Assembly: GCF_002246015.1 (NCBI RefSeq)
Contig: NZ_NOLJ01000004.1
Span: 62,001 to 126,000 of the forward strand
Source: Nostoc sp. 'Peltigera membranacea cyanobiont' 210A
GTDB lineage: Bacteria; Cyanobacteriota; Cyanobacteriia; Cyanobacteriales; Nostocaceae
Reading direction: 5' to 3'
DNA length: 64,000 nt
This document shows positions 10,253 to 19,616 of this stretch, piece by piece. The notes under the pieces were generated by a model. That model was not told the origin of the DNA. It did no database searches and saw nothing but the letters and a program-made list of their open reading frames with translations. Each line of letters begins with the position of its first letter. The stretch's first letter is position 1. The translations under genes and the position numbers were made by a program.

Positions 10253-11443
10253 TTAAGGCACTAAGCGCACAAACTTATTTTTCCCAACTTGTAAAACTTT
10301 ACCTTGTAATTCACCAGGAGCATCGAAAGTGGTATCAGCATCAGTGATGCGATCGCCATCTAGGCGCACTCCACCCTCTTGAATTTTCCGCTTTCCTTCC
10401 CCTGTACTTTTGCACAAGCCAGTGACATTGAGAATATACGCTAACTTACTAGGAAATTGCTGCACGCCAGCTAGAGAAAATTCTGGAACAGCACCTTCTT
10501 TGCCGCCGCTTTGGGCTGCTTCTTTCGCCTCTTGGGCTGCTTGTTCGCCGTGGTACTGTTTGACAACTTCCCATGCTAAAAGTGTTTGGCGATCGCGGGG
10601 ATTTTCTGGCAGTTTATCCAAAGGTAAATCCGTCAACAGTTCAAAATACTGTTCTAGGAGATTATCGGGAACTCCTTGCAACTTTTGATACTTTTGTCCT
10701 GGGTGTTCTGACAATCCGATATAATTACCTAAAGACTTAGACATTTTTTGCACGCCATCCGTGCCAATCAAAATTGGCAACAGCATACCAAATTGGGGCT
10801 TTTGACCAAAATGGCGCTGCAAATCTCTACCTACAGCAATATTAAATTTCTGATCGGTGCCGCCTAATTCCACATCTGCCTCAACTGCAACCGAATCAAA
10901 ACCTTGCATTAACGGGTACAGGAACTCATGGATAAAAATCGGATTCTCTTTTTTATAGCGATCGGCAAATCCTTCTTTCGCTAACATCTGCCCCACCGTC
11001 ATCGTGGAGAGTAACTCCAAAATTTTCTCTAAGTTGAGCTTAGAGAGCCATTCGGAGTTATAGCGCACCTCTAATCTTCCTGGTGTGTCAAAATCCAAGA
11101 TAGGACGTACTTGATCTAAATAAGTCTGAGCATTTTTAGCTACATCTGCTTCTGTAAGCTGACGACGCACTTCAGATTTACCAGTTGGATCGCCAATACG
11201 CGCTGTAAAATCGCCAATAATTAAAACTGCTGTATGACCTGCATCTTGAAAACCTCGCAGTTTTCGTACTGGTATGCTATGACCTAGATGAATATCAGTA
11301 CCAGTAGGGTCAATCCCTAATTTTACCCTCAAGGGTTGGTTTGTAGTTAGTAAGAGCCTTTCTAGACTTTCGCTGTTAACATCAACTGATTGTGGGAATA
11401 CTTCTACTACACCACGACGCAACCAAGCAAAATCTTGCGTCAT
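10253..11443 (-). CDS. tyrS: Tyrosyl-tRNA synthetase
   Basis: From the ATG at 11443 the protein has 396 residues and starts [18 protein letters not shown], as other cyanobacterial TyrS do. A longer frame (to 11575) adds 44 residues that do not look like the family, so I reject it. Class I motifs are HLGHS (HIGH type) and KMSKS. Tyrosine recognition lies in [28 protein letters not shown]-terminal S4 RNA-binding domain begins near [25 protein letters not shown]. First gene of the tyrS-pyrF operon, divergent from the penicillin-binding protein gene. Confidence 0.95.
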   Translation of the reverse strand: MTQDFAWLRRGVVEVFPQSVDVNSESLERLLLTTNQPLRVKLGIDPTGTDIHLGHSIPVRKLRGFQDAGHTAVLIIGDFTARIGDPTGKSEVRRQLTEADVAKNAQTYLDQVRPILDFDTPGRLEVRYNSEWLSKLNLEKILELLSTMTVGQMLAKEGFADRYKKENPIFIHEFLYPLMQGFDSVAVEADVELGGTDQKFNIAVGRDLQRHFGQKPQFGMLLPILIGTDGVQKMSKSLGNYIGLSEHPGQKYQKLQGVPDNLLEQYFELLTDLPLDKLPENPRDRQTLLAWEVVKQYHGEQAAQEAKEAAQSGGKEGAVPEFSLAGVQQFPSKLAYILNVTGLCKSTGEGKRKIQEGGVRLDGDRITDADTTFDAPGELQGKVLQVGKNKFVRLVP

Positions 11444-11616
11444 GCTAACAGATTCATTATTAGCTATGTTTTGCACACTAGAAGTTAAGTTGGTTATAAA
11501 CACTTGCAATTTATCCACTTTCTCATCTGCCAAACTACTATAATTGCAAAAAACTAACCGCCTTGCTTCACCCAATCAATTACAGTTAAATTTACAAATG
11601 AGGAAGTGAAATAGCC

Positions 11617-13542
11617 GTGTCGTCGTCTAGGACTTTTGAAGATAAACAGCCACAGCGTCGGGCTTCATCAGGTTTTGAGTTTTTGAAAGGAGTCGGTCAG
11701 GTAACTGGCGGTACTCTCCTCTCAATCACCATGCTGGCAAGTTCCATTGTAGCCGGAGGACTGGTTGGTTTAGCCATCAGTTTCCGTAATTTGCCAGATG
11801 TGAGACAGCTACGTAACTTCTTTCCCTCAGAAACGACTTACATTTATGACGTTAAGGGCAAACTCTTAACGAGTATTCACGGGGAAGCCAACCGGGAAGT
11901 CGTACCCCTAGATAGAATTTCCCCGAATTTAAAACGGGCAGTGTTGGCAAGTGAAGATAGCCACTTCTACGATCACCACGGTATCAACCCTACTGGTGTT
12001 GGACGTGCTGTAGTAGTTAACGCTGTAGCAGGTGGAGTCAAAGAGGGTGGCTCTACTGTTACTATGCAATTGGTAAAAAACTTATTTTTGTCTCGTAAGC
12101 GCGCCTTTACCCGAAAGTTAGCAGAGGGGGTGCTAGCAATCCGGTTAGAGCAAATTCTCACTAAAGACCAAATATTAGAAATGTACCTCAATCAAGTTTA
12201 TTGGGGTCATAACAATTATGGTGTACAAACGGCAGCCCGCAGTTACTTTAATAAATCATCAGAATATTTAAGCTTGGGTGAGTCAGCAATGATGGCGGGT
12301 TTGATCCAAGCACCAGAAGAATTTAGTCCGTTTGTGAGCATGAAGCTGGCAAAACAGAAACAAAAAGAAGTGCTAGGACGGATGCTGGAATTGAACTGGA
12401 TCAACCAGTCAGAGTACGACAATGCCCTCAAACAGGAAATCAAACTTGGTAGAATCAAATCTTTTCAAGGTAGTGCCCTACCTTATGTAACCAACACCGT
12501 AGCGCAGGAGTTGGCTAAAAAGTTTGGGCGGGAGACATTACTCAAAGGTGGAATGCGGGTGCAAACTACAGTTGATGCCAACTTCCAAATCATGGCTGAG
12601 GAAACTGTCGTTAAGTGGCATAAAACACTTCTGGGGCAAGGATTATCTAAGAATCAAATGGCCCTAGTGGCAATTGATCCGCGCACGCATTTTATTAAAG
12701 CACTGGTGGGTGGTATAGATCCTAAGACCAGTGAATTCAATCGTGCGACTCAATCTCAGCGCCAGCCCGGATCTTCTTTTAAACCGTTTGTATACTATAC
12801 TGCTTTTGCTACTGGTAAATATGCACCAGACACAACGGTGGTAGATGCTCCAGTTAGCTATCGAGATGGTAACGGTTGGTACTTTCCCAGAAATTATGAT
12901 AATAGTTTTAGGGGAGCGATGCCAATCCGCACAGCTTTAGCCCAATCGCGCAACATTCCCGTGATCAAGATTGGTAAGGCTGTGGGGATGAATAGAGTCA
13001 TAGAAACGTGTCGTACCTTGGGCATTATGAGTCCAATGGAACCTGTTAGCTCCCTGCCTCTAGGTGCAATTGGTGTTACTCCTCTGGAAATGGCTAGTGC
13101 TTATGCTACCTTTGCCAATTATGGCTGGCAGTCTCCACCCACTGTAATTGCCCGTGTCACCGATAGTAGTGGTAATGTGTTACTAGATAACACCCCTAAA
13201 CCACAGCTAGTTCTCGATCCTTGGGCATCAGCCGCAATTCTAGATGTGATGCGATCGGTAATCACTGAAGGTACAGGTAAAGGTGCTGCTCTCGGTCGCC
13301 CAGCCGCAGGGAAAACGGGAACAACATCATCAGAGAAAGATATTTGGTTTGTTGGGACTGTCCCACAGTTGACAACTGCTGTCTGGGTAGGGAGAGATGA
13401 CAACAGACAATTAGCTGACCATGCCACAGGTGGTGTCATGGTTGCTCCCATTTGGAAAGATTTTATGGAGAAGGCACTTAAGAATACACCAGTAGAAAAC
13501 TTCAAGCCACCTTCGCAGTTTTCTCGTCCCAAGTCACAATAA
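11617..13542 (+). CDS. Class A penicillin-binding protein (PBP1A type)
   Basis: 641 residues from a GTG start, with GAGGAAG about ten bases upstream. A single membrane anchor lies near residues 30-56. The glycosyltransferase (GT51) domain has the catalytic Glu in the EDSHFYDHHG motif (E113) and GGSTVTMQLVKN. The transpeptidase domain has the S386-S-F-K389 nucleophile motif, S444-R-N446 and K566-T-G568. It polymerises and cross-links peptidoglycan on the outer face of the plasma membrane. Cyanobacteria carry several such paralogues, so I give no symbol. Confidence 0.95.
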   Translation: MSSSRTFEDKQPQRRASSGFEFLKGVGQVTGGTLLSITMLASSIVAGGLVGLAISFRNLPDVRQLRNFFPSETTYIYDVKGKLLTSIHGEANREVVPLDRISPNLKRAVLASEDSHFYDHHGINPTGVGRAVVVNAVAGGVKEGGSTVTMQLVKNLFLSRKRAFTRKLAEGVLAIRLEQILTKDQILEMYLNQVYWGHNNYGVQTAARSYFNKSSEYLSLGESAMMAGLIQAPEEFSPFVSMKLAKQKQKEVLGRMLELNWINQSEYDNALKQEIKLGRIKSFQGSALPYVTNTVAQELAKKFGRETLLKGGMRVQTTVDANFQIMAEETVVKWHKTLLGQGLSKNQMALVAIDPRTHFIKALVGGIDPKTSEFNRATQSQRQPGSSFKPFVYYTAFATGKYAPDTTVVDAPVSYRDGNGWYFPRNYDNSFRGAMPIRTALAQSRNIPVIKIGKAVGMNRVIETCRTLGIMSPMEPVSSLPLGAIGVTPLEMASAYATFANYGWQSPPTVIARVTDSSGNVLLDNTPKPQLVLDPWASAAILDVMRSVITEGTGKGAALGRPAAGKTGTTSSEKDIWFVGTVPQLTTAVWVGRDDNRQLADHATGGVMVAPIWKDFMEKALKNTPVENFKPPSQFSRPKSQ

Positions 13543-13548
13543 TTTAAT

Positions 13549-13649
13549 TTTAGATTTTGTATTTTGGATTGCCAATGAATCCAAAATCTGTTTTGGAAAG
13601 TTGGAGCGCCGACTTCCGGCGATCTGACTTTCCGCAAAATCTAAAATTA
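13549..13649. repeat. Nested inverted repeat between convergent genes
   Basis: TAATTTTAGATTTTG near 13549 is mirrored by CAAAATCTAAAATTA (13635-13649). Inside, GGAAAGT...GACTTTCC and GCGCCG...CGGCG make a second stem. The element fills the gap between the PBP and DUF1825 stops and probably acts as a bidirectional transcription barrier. Its aaaatct units resemble other dispersed Nostoc repeats. Confidence 0.6.
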
Positions 13650-13650
13650 A

Positions 13651-13974
13651 CTAGGGCTGTTTTTCTAGCTCGGCTTTCATCCGTTCTAAAGTCAGGTGCA
13701 TTTGGTCAAACATTTGTTGCGGGGTGACACCGAACTGACCTAATTGCGTTTTCAGTTGTTCTACTGTCATTTGTGCCATGAAATCTTCTGATAGCTCGAA
13801 GCGCTTCATAAAGATGCGGTACCGATCCATCATGGTTTCCATTTGCTCAATAAACAGCTTTTTACCATCGCGGTCAAATTTGCCGTAGCTGTTGCCAAGC
13901 TTGATCAGCGCTTGATAATCCTCAAACAGCTGTTTTGCTTCTTGCTGAACTATTTCAGAATCGAAGAATCCCAT
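13651..13974 (-). CDS. DUF1825 family protein
   Basis: 107 residues, predicted to be almost all helix. MGFFDSEIVQQEAKQLFEDYQALIKLGNSYGKFDRDGKKLF and DRYRIFMKRFELSEDFMAQMTVEQLKTQLGQFG match the cyanobacteria-specific DUF1825 family. No enzyme motif, signal peptide or membrane segment is present. The function is unknown. It is a single gene with its own upstream region. Confidence 0.9.
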   Translation of the reverse strand: MGFFDSEIVQQEAKQLFEDYQALIKLGNSYGKFDRDGKKLFIEQMETMMDRYRIFMKRFELSEDFMAQMTVEQLKTQLGQFGVTPQQMFDQMHLTLERMKAELEKQP

Positions 13975-14100
13975 ATTGCTTATATTAAACTGAGCGCCCA
14001 GACTCAGTAGCTTAATAGTTTTACTTCTATTTATTATTTTAGTCTAGGGGAGTAATCTAGTCACGAAGCTTCGGTTTTGGTACGGTTTGTTACCGAAATT

Positions 14101-15081
14101 TCAACACTTGACTTGAGAACTTTTCCCCTTGTTAAATCGACTTAATAAAGTCGCAATACTCAGAGCTTTAGCCATTGATTTCGGATTGGTATTTTCACCC
14201 GGTTCAATTTTCAGCCTGGTAGCGTATTTCAAAGCTAGTGAATCTTGCGGGTTAAGTTTTAATGCTTGACGGATGTAAACCCTGGCCATGCCGATAAATT
14301 TCTGTTTGAGATGTACTAAACCTAATAAGGCATAATAGTCGCTATTATTTGGCTCTAACTTGATAGCATCGCGCAGTTCTTGCACAGCTAGGGCCCAATT
14401 GGCTAACCTGACGTACTCAATAGCTCGCTGGTAGTGACGTTGAGCGTAGTTTGTCAAAACTGGTTCGACATTAGTTTTTTCATTTAATGTCAATTCAACT
14501 GGCTTGACTTCTATTTCAGAGGTGATGCGACCAGCTTTTTGCGGTAGAAACAGGTCAGGTTTATGCAACTGTAAATAAACTAAATTCAGTATACTAATTT
14601 GTTGTGTAACTTGATAAAACTGATGAAGTGATTTGTATTGAGCTTCTGCATAGGAGGCGATCGCTTCTTCGTAAAACAATTCTGCTTGGGGTGCAGACAT
14701 TTCTATAATTTCCTTAGCTATGGTACTTTTCCCACACAAAGCTTGCTGCTGTAATACTCTTGCGTCCGATCGCAGCATGGCTATAGCAATCAAACACTTG
14801 TGTCGATTTTTGAGTTGTTCGTAAGCTGGATTGATTAAATAGCTCAGTATTGCCGTTGCTAATCCTTGCTCTGGATTGCAGCTTTTAGCATAGCGATCGG
14901 GATGTAGCAGTTTCGCTAAAGTGTGATAGCGTTTAAAAATCTGGCGATCGTCAGCACTCACAGAAATTCCTAGCACAGCGTAAGGATCGCAAAGCTGTTT
15001 AAACCATTCTGGCGGTAGGAAGGTCTGTGACATTGCAGTAATCTGATCCGTTAAAAACTTAAAATTAACATCAAAGCTCAA
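14101..15081 (-). CDS. J-domain protein with C-terminal TPR repeats
   Basis: 326 residues. An N-terminal J domain (about 33-70) contains DPYAVLGISVSADDRQIFKRYHTLAKLL and the HPD motif at 60-62, which would stimulate an Hsp70 partner. A helical middle follows. Near residues 210-290 there are TPR units (AIEYVRLANWALAVQELRDAIKLEPNNSDYYALLGLVHLKQ, then MARVYIRQALKLNPQDSLALKYA). There is no Gly/Phe or zinc-finger region, so this is a type III J protein. An internal ATG at 15033 (MSQTFLPPEWF) is an equally plausible start. Confidence 0.85.
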   Translation of the reverse strand: MSFDVNFKFLTDQITAMSQTFLPPEWFKQLCDPYAVLGISVSADDRQIFKRYHTLAKLLHPDRYAKSCNPEQGLATAILSYLINPAYEQLKNRHKCLIAIAMLRSDARVLQQQALCGKSTIAKEIIEMSAPQAELFYEEAIASYAEAQYKSLHQFYQVTQQISILNLVYLQLHKPDLFLPQKAGRITSEIEVKPVELTLNEKTNVEPVLTNYAQRHYQRAIEYVRLANWALAVQELRDAIKLEPNNSDYYALLGLVHLKQKFIGMARVYIRQALKLNPQDSLALKYATRLKIEPGENTNPKSMAKALSIATLLSRFNKGKSSQVKC

Positions 15082-15259
15082 TGCACAGTCATGTGAAACT
15101 TACTCAAATTTCTTCAAATATTAAATTGTGGGGCTTACCACTCAAAAGTTGGAAGGACAAAACAGGGTAGTTGACTAAAATGAGTGAGTTTTGAATTGTC
15201 TGTGTGCCTTTTGGCTGTCTTATTGTAGGAACTATGGTATTCGTATATTTATTAGAAAT

Positions 15260-15634
15260 ATGTTAACTAAGCGCAAAAGTCGAAGTGTTGCCGCTGTTTT
15301 AGCTTTTTCTGGCACGCTAACAATTTCAGGATTACATAAATTCTACCTGGGACAGCCGTTGTGGGGTGTTTTGTATGTATTGCTTTCCTGGACACCGATC
15401 CCCAAGGTAGCTAGTGCGATTGAGGGAGTTTGGTATTTAGCCCAAGACGAAGAAGCTTTCGATCGCAATTTTAATCTCGGCAAGTCAGCGGCAAGGACTT
15501 CACAAAAGGTGATTAATCAGGTAGGAGCGCTCGCTAACGCAATGCGGGAATTAGATGCTTTGCGCCAGGATGGACTGATTTCAGAGTATGAATTTGAACA
15601 AAAGCGTCGCCAATTGCTAGACCAGATTTCTTGA
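15260..15634 (+). CDS. TM2 and SHOCT domain protein
   Basis: I prefer the ATG at 15260 (MLTKRKSRSVAAV), giving 124 residues. The longer frame from 15191 adds an unconvincing Cys/aromatic-rich leader. A TM2 domain (about 8-60) has two helices around FSGTLTISGLHKFYLGQPLWGVLYVLLSW. A linker follows, then a C-terminal SHOCT-type segment (LDALRQDGLISEYEFEQKRRQLL). SHOCT segments are thought to mediate oligomerisation. A 14-bp gap separates it from the next gene, so the two are probably co-transcribed. Confidence 0.82.
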   Translation: MLTKRKSRSVAAVLAFSGTLTISGLHKFYLGQPLWGVLYVLLSWTPIPKVASAIEGVWYLAQDEEAFDRNFNLGKSAARTSQKVINQVGALANAMRELDALRQDGLISEYEFEQKRRQLLDQIS

Positions 15635-15648
15635 GGTAAGCAACAATC

Positions 15649-16182
15649 ATGAATAACTGGCTACCTTTAAACTCCAGACTGCAAAAACTCCGCGCCAAGC
15701 TCCTCAACGATCCCTACTATCGCCTACAATCTGGGGAAGAAATTCAGATCGCGGCTCAATTAGGTATCCGAATTGATGCCAATCAAGCGACTGTAGATGA
15801 TTGGTTACGCCTACCAGGGTTGTCAATTCACCAAGCGCGATCGCTTGTGGAACTTTCACATTCGGGTGTGAAATTTTACTGTATTGAAGATATCGCTGCG
15901 GCTTTGGGTATACCAGCGCCGCGCCTAGAGCCATTAAAGCCTCTGCTGAATTTTATTTACTATGACCACGAATCTTTAGAAAATCCTACCCATTTAGTCA
16001 ACCCGAACACAGCAACCGTTGAAAAATTAGTACAAATTCCATTTATAGATTTGTCTCTAGCGGAAGCAGCAGTGCAAAATCGGCAATCAGCCGGGCCTTA
16101 CCGTAACCTGGCTGATTTCCAGCGACGGCTGGAGTTAACTGGTGATGCGATCGCCCAGATAATGTATTATTTGAGGTTTTAA
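15649..16182 (+). CDS. Helix-hairpin-helix (ComEA-like) protein
   Basis: 177 residues with two helix-hairpin-helix modules. One is near ANQATVDDWLRLPGLSIHQARSLVELSHSG. The other is near VNPNTATVEKLVQIPFIDLSLAEAAVQNRQSAGPYRNLADFQRRL. These resemble ComEA/PsbU-type motifs for sequence-independent DNA or protein contact. There is no signal peptide or membrane anchor, unlike ComEA itself, so a DNA-uptake role is not implied. It follows the TM2/SHOCT gene in the same direction. Confidence 0.78.
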   Translation: MNNWLPLNSRLQKLRAKLLNDPYYRLQSGEEIQIAAQLGIRIDANQATVDDWLRLPGLSIHQARSLVELSHSGVKFYCIEDIAAALGIPAPRLEPLKPLLNFIYYDHESLENPTHLVNPNTATVEKLVQIPFIDLSLAEAAVQNRQSAGPYRNLADFQRRLELTGDAIAQIMYYLRF

Positions 16183-16261
16183 GTTAAAAGTTAGAAGTCT
16201 TAAAATAACTCCTAACTCTAGCAATTTTGGATTGAAAGAAAAATCTCAAATCCAAAACTGA

Positions 16262-16834
16262 TTAAATGAACCCAATGCGATCAAGAGGCCAAAAGCGAAA
16301 CGCTGCCCGACCGATGACATTTTTTCTGGGTAAAAAGCCCCAATAGCGAGAGTCATTACTATCGTTGCGATTATCTCCCATAACAAAAAATTCGTCTTCT
16401 GGGACTTTTACTGGTTGGTATGGCTGATTTGGAGGTTCCGCGATGTAGTCTTCTGCCAAGGGTTGACCGTTAAGGTAGACTTTGCCAGAAGCAACACTAA
16501 TTACCTCACTAGGCTGGCCAATAACTCGCTTGATAAACGCTTGGTCTTTGGGATATCCTCGACGTTGTAGTTCTGCGGGTGGCTGAAAAACAATAATATC
16601 GCCAGTTATGGGAGGGTGAAAATGGTAGGAGATTTTTTCAACTACCAAGCGATCGCCAGTATGTAAGGTAGGCAACATCGAGTCAGAAGGTATATAGCGC
16701 GGTTCGGCGATAAAAGTCCTGATTAAGAATGCCAAACACAGTGCGATCGCAATTAAAATCAGATTTTCTTGCCAACTACGCCATACTTTTAACGACGCAC
16801 GCTCTTCTTTTGCATCACTTTCGTGAGGAATCAT
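16262..16834 (-). CDS. lepB: Signal peptidase I
   Basis: 190 residues. One membrane helix (about 24-41) precedes the catalytic domain on the periplasmic or lumenal side. The nucleophile Ser52 is in PSDSMLPTL, and the general base Lys102 is in QAFIKRVIGQPSE. Box D is GDNRNDSNDSRYWGFLP. It cleaves Sec and Tat signal peptides, for example that of PsaF in this window. Cyanobacteria usually have two paralogues (LepB1/LepB2), which I cannot tell apart here. Confidence 0.95.
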   Translation of the reverse strand: MIPHESDAKEERASLKVWRSWQENLILIAIALCLAFLIRTFIAEPRYIPSDSMLPTLHTGDRLVVEKISYHFHPPITGDIIVFQPPAELQRRGYPKDQAFIKRVIGQPSEVISVASGKVYLNGQPLAEDYIAEPPNQPYQPVKVPEDEFFVMGDNRNDSNDSRYWGFLPRKNVIGRAAFRFWPLDRIGFI

Positions 16835-18423
16835 AAAAGTTTCTAGCCAGTTTCAGAAGTGAGACAAATACTTTGATTATTTTGACTCAAAAGGTATATT
16901 AATAGGAAAACAGGGTTTAGGGTCAACCTATACAGACATTAAATAATACACTTATCCATTTACCAAAGATAAGCAAAAGTACTGTAAATCAACTATGACT
17001 TGTCTAAGGTAATATAAGCTAATAATTAGGATTGCTAAATAGATTATTAAAAATAAAAATTCTAATTGCTGTAATTATAAGGTAAGTTATGAGACAATTA
17101 TAATTCTTGTTTTTTACTGCAAAAGAAGCTAGTTACAGACTGCTAGAGCGATACAAGCAGTAGGTTTTTTCTTTAAACAGAAAATTAGTCGTAGAGTTGC
17201 AAAATAGATATACCTCATGTTTGACAGTATCTACCTCACTTTACTGAAAAAAGGCAGAGGCAGTCTTGCTGGAGATTGAGTTGCAAGAAAATATATTGTG
17301 GTCTGTATTCTTAAGTGATATTACATAAAGTTAGCCCAAATATAAATGTATTTTTCAATGCACAAATTTGGTTAAAGTAAGCATTTTTAGTAAAAAATAC
17401 TACTTTTAAAGATGAAATATAGACTTTATTGCTTTAATAGATAGATGCCATGCTATTGTAATTTTAATCACTTGCCTATATGTACGAAATTAATTTCCGT
17501 AATTACACGGTGACAGTGCATATTAAACTGTACTATTAATTAAGATATAAACATACTTAATGATCGAGAAAAACATTCACAGATAAAAAGCTACTAGCAA
17601 TTTCGGCTAAAGTATCAGCATCCGAAAGAGAAGTAAGCCGCTGATAGAATTATGTTTGTTGAATGAGTCAAAGGTGACTAGATTTAAACAATAAATGCCC
17701 CTTGGCAATAAGAAACTATATTGAATCAATTTTCGTCTGCTCTATTTCATAGAAGGTACAAGGTAGGATTCTGTCAGTTGAAAATTTAACTTTTTCTTAA
17801 AAAGGAAACAATGGCAACAGGCAGTAAAATATATCCTATCAAGAATAGAACTAATAGTTTACCAGACTCTTTTTTAAAGAGATCCCGCCCTTTTAAGTAG
17901 TATTGTATGTTAATCAAACAATTCACTTAAGTTGTAAATTATACAGTTTTACTGTCAGAAAGTCTGGCTAAAAGTGCAAATTATAGGTATGACAACTGAG
18001 TTCATCTTATTTGAAAAGCTATAAAACTTGAAAAGATAATGCTGCCTTAGCGGTGAACTGAAAAACAGCAACTAATTCATAACTCCTATTTAAGAGGATT
18101 TTGGGGTGTGGTTAATTATCTGATTGTGTTCCTCTCCTTCTTAGAGCTAGCGGTAAGAATGTGGAAGCGCAAAGCTTACCTTTTGTGACTGGGTTGAAAT
18201 TAAACAGTACCAAATATTGTATATTCAACGCTGTCCAAATCTAGAGCATATAGATTTCAGTTAAAGCAATATAGTCTGTCTTATCAATTCTGAATTCTCG
18301 TTAGTACCAATTCCAATTTTCATGATTACCAGAAAGCAACTGGTATCTAAATATTTAATAAAAATGTGCTATAACGTACCGTCATAATCGTGGTGATGGT
18401 TCGATCTTTGAAGGAGCTATGAG
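16835..18423. other. 1.6-kb AT-rich gene-free region
   Basis: No frame of credible length or family likeness lies between lepB and the polysaccharide deacetylase. One hairpin stands out. ACTGCT (17139-17144) pairs with AGCAGT (17156-17161) and is followed by AGG and six T (17165-17170), like an intrinsic terminator on the plus strand with no gene before it. A small RNA ending there is possible. The last 150 bp should hold the deacetylase promoter. Confidence 0.5.
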
Positions 18424-19332
18424 GTGGAAAACAATAAGTCGTTTCTGTGGCCAGAAGGAATATTAATTGCACTACTTGCTTTAGGTGGTGTTTTTAGTCT
18501 TGCTTTTATGATGCTTCTAAGGCCAAATGCTTCGGATGCTCAGAGTAGACCTATAAATATCAAGGATGTATCTGCAAACGTAGGAACTCAGCAGCGCATT
18601 GAGAAATTAAAGGCGGCGATGCTTACAAGTTGGCAGCAAGAAGCACAAACAAAGGGTCTAGCCTACCCCATACCATCACGTTTTCAAGGGGCAATCATTA
18701 AGGCTGCAAAGCTTACTCAGGGAGAGAAAGTGATTGCTCTCACCTTTGATGATGGCCCTTGGCCTGAGACTACAGAGCAAGTGCTAAGTATTCTGAAATC
18801 AAATAATATCAAAGGGACGTTTTTTGTAGTCGGGCAGAACCTAAAAAATTATCCAGAGTTAGGAAAGCAGATTGTCGCTCAAGGTCACGTCATTGCCAAC
18901 CATACTTGGCATCATTGGTATCACTTCTTTAATCAACAAGCTGCTGCTTTTGAAATTGAACGCACAGCAGACTTAATTTATCAAGTTACAGGTGTTAAAA
19001 CAAATCTGTTCCGACCGCCTGGTGGCATCATGCACAATGGATTAGTTGCTTATGCTAAAGGACAAAAGTATGCTGTGGTAATGTGGTCGGCTGACTCCAC
19101 AGACTACAAGTTACCAGCTGTACCAAAGTTGATCGATAACGTGATTAAAGATTCTAAACCTGGTGGCATTGTGCTAATGCATGATGGTGGTGGTAATCGT
19201 TCCAGAACTATTCAAGCTTTACCAGAAATTATTAGCAACTTTAAAAAGCAAGGCTATCGCTTTGTGACTATTCCAGAACTTTTAGAAATAGAAGATACAG
19301 ACCAAAAGTTGCTAGCTAACAAGAAACAATAA
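18424..19332 (+). CDS. Polysaccharide deacetylase (NodB homology)
   Basis: 302 residues from a GTG start preceded by AAGGAG. The N-terminal hydrophobic segment (about 11-32) is an anchor or uncleaved signal. The CE4 domain has all the usual motifs: TFDDGP (107-112, with metal and base Asp), H160-T-W-H-H164, R197-P-P-G200, WSADSTDYK and a C-terminal LMHDGGG. It would deacetylate cell-wall or envelope polysaccharide such as peptidoglycan or exopolysaccharide. It has no operon partners, and 1.6 kb of non-coding DNA lies before it. Confidence 0.9.
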   Translation: MENNKSFLWPEGILIALLALGGVFSLAFMMLLRPNASDAQSRPINIKDVSANVGTQQRIEKLKAAMLTSWQQEAQTKGLAYPIPSRFQGAIIKAAKLTQGEKVIALTFDDGPWPETTEQVLSILKSNNIKGTFFVVGQNLKNYPELGKQIVAQGHVIANHTWHHWYHFFNQQAAAFEIERTADLIYQVTGVKTNLFRPPGGIMHNGLVAYAKGQKYAVVMWSADSTDYKLPAVPKLIDNVIKDSKPGGIVLMHDGGGNRSRTIQALPEIISNFKKQGYRFVTIPELLEIEDTDQKLLANKKQ

Positions 19333-19556
19333 TTATTAATTATGGGTAATTAGTCAATACTAATCTGCGAAAAATTAAAATTATATTTTTTGGTTAAAAT
19401 GGCTATTTTCACGTTCGGTTAGAGACTGATAATTAAGGGCACTCTAGCAGTGAATCAAAGCATTTTTCTCCAAAGAGCGATCGCCCAAATATTGATACTG
19501 TATTAATATTATTACATGACTATTACGAAAATTTTTTGGCGCTGAAAACCTTGTTT

Positions 19557-19586
19557 TATTAAAAGGCAGGCCTTCTGGCCTGCCTC
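19557..19586 (-). terminator. Intrinsic terminator of glsF
   Basis: A perfect stem of at least 8 bp, GGCAGGCC (19565-19572) with TTCT loop and GGCCTGCC (19577-19584). On the minus strand it is followed by TTTTAATAAAAC. It lies 31 bp past the glsF stop, as expected for a factor-independent terminator. The facing gene's stop is 225 bp away. Confidence 0.88.
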
Positions 19587-19616
19587 ACAAGATTGAATTT
19601 ATTTGTTGTCAGTCTC

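Noticed and set aside
11444..11575. N-terminal extension of tyrS
   Set aside because: These 44 residues do not resemble TyrS, and the ATG at 11443 gives the family start.
17545..17650. Minus-strand stretch reading RLTSLSDADTLAEIASSF as a possible gene remnant
   Set aside because: Only about 28 codons between stops, and no frame continues on either side. It could be chance.
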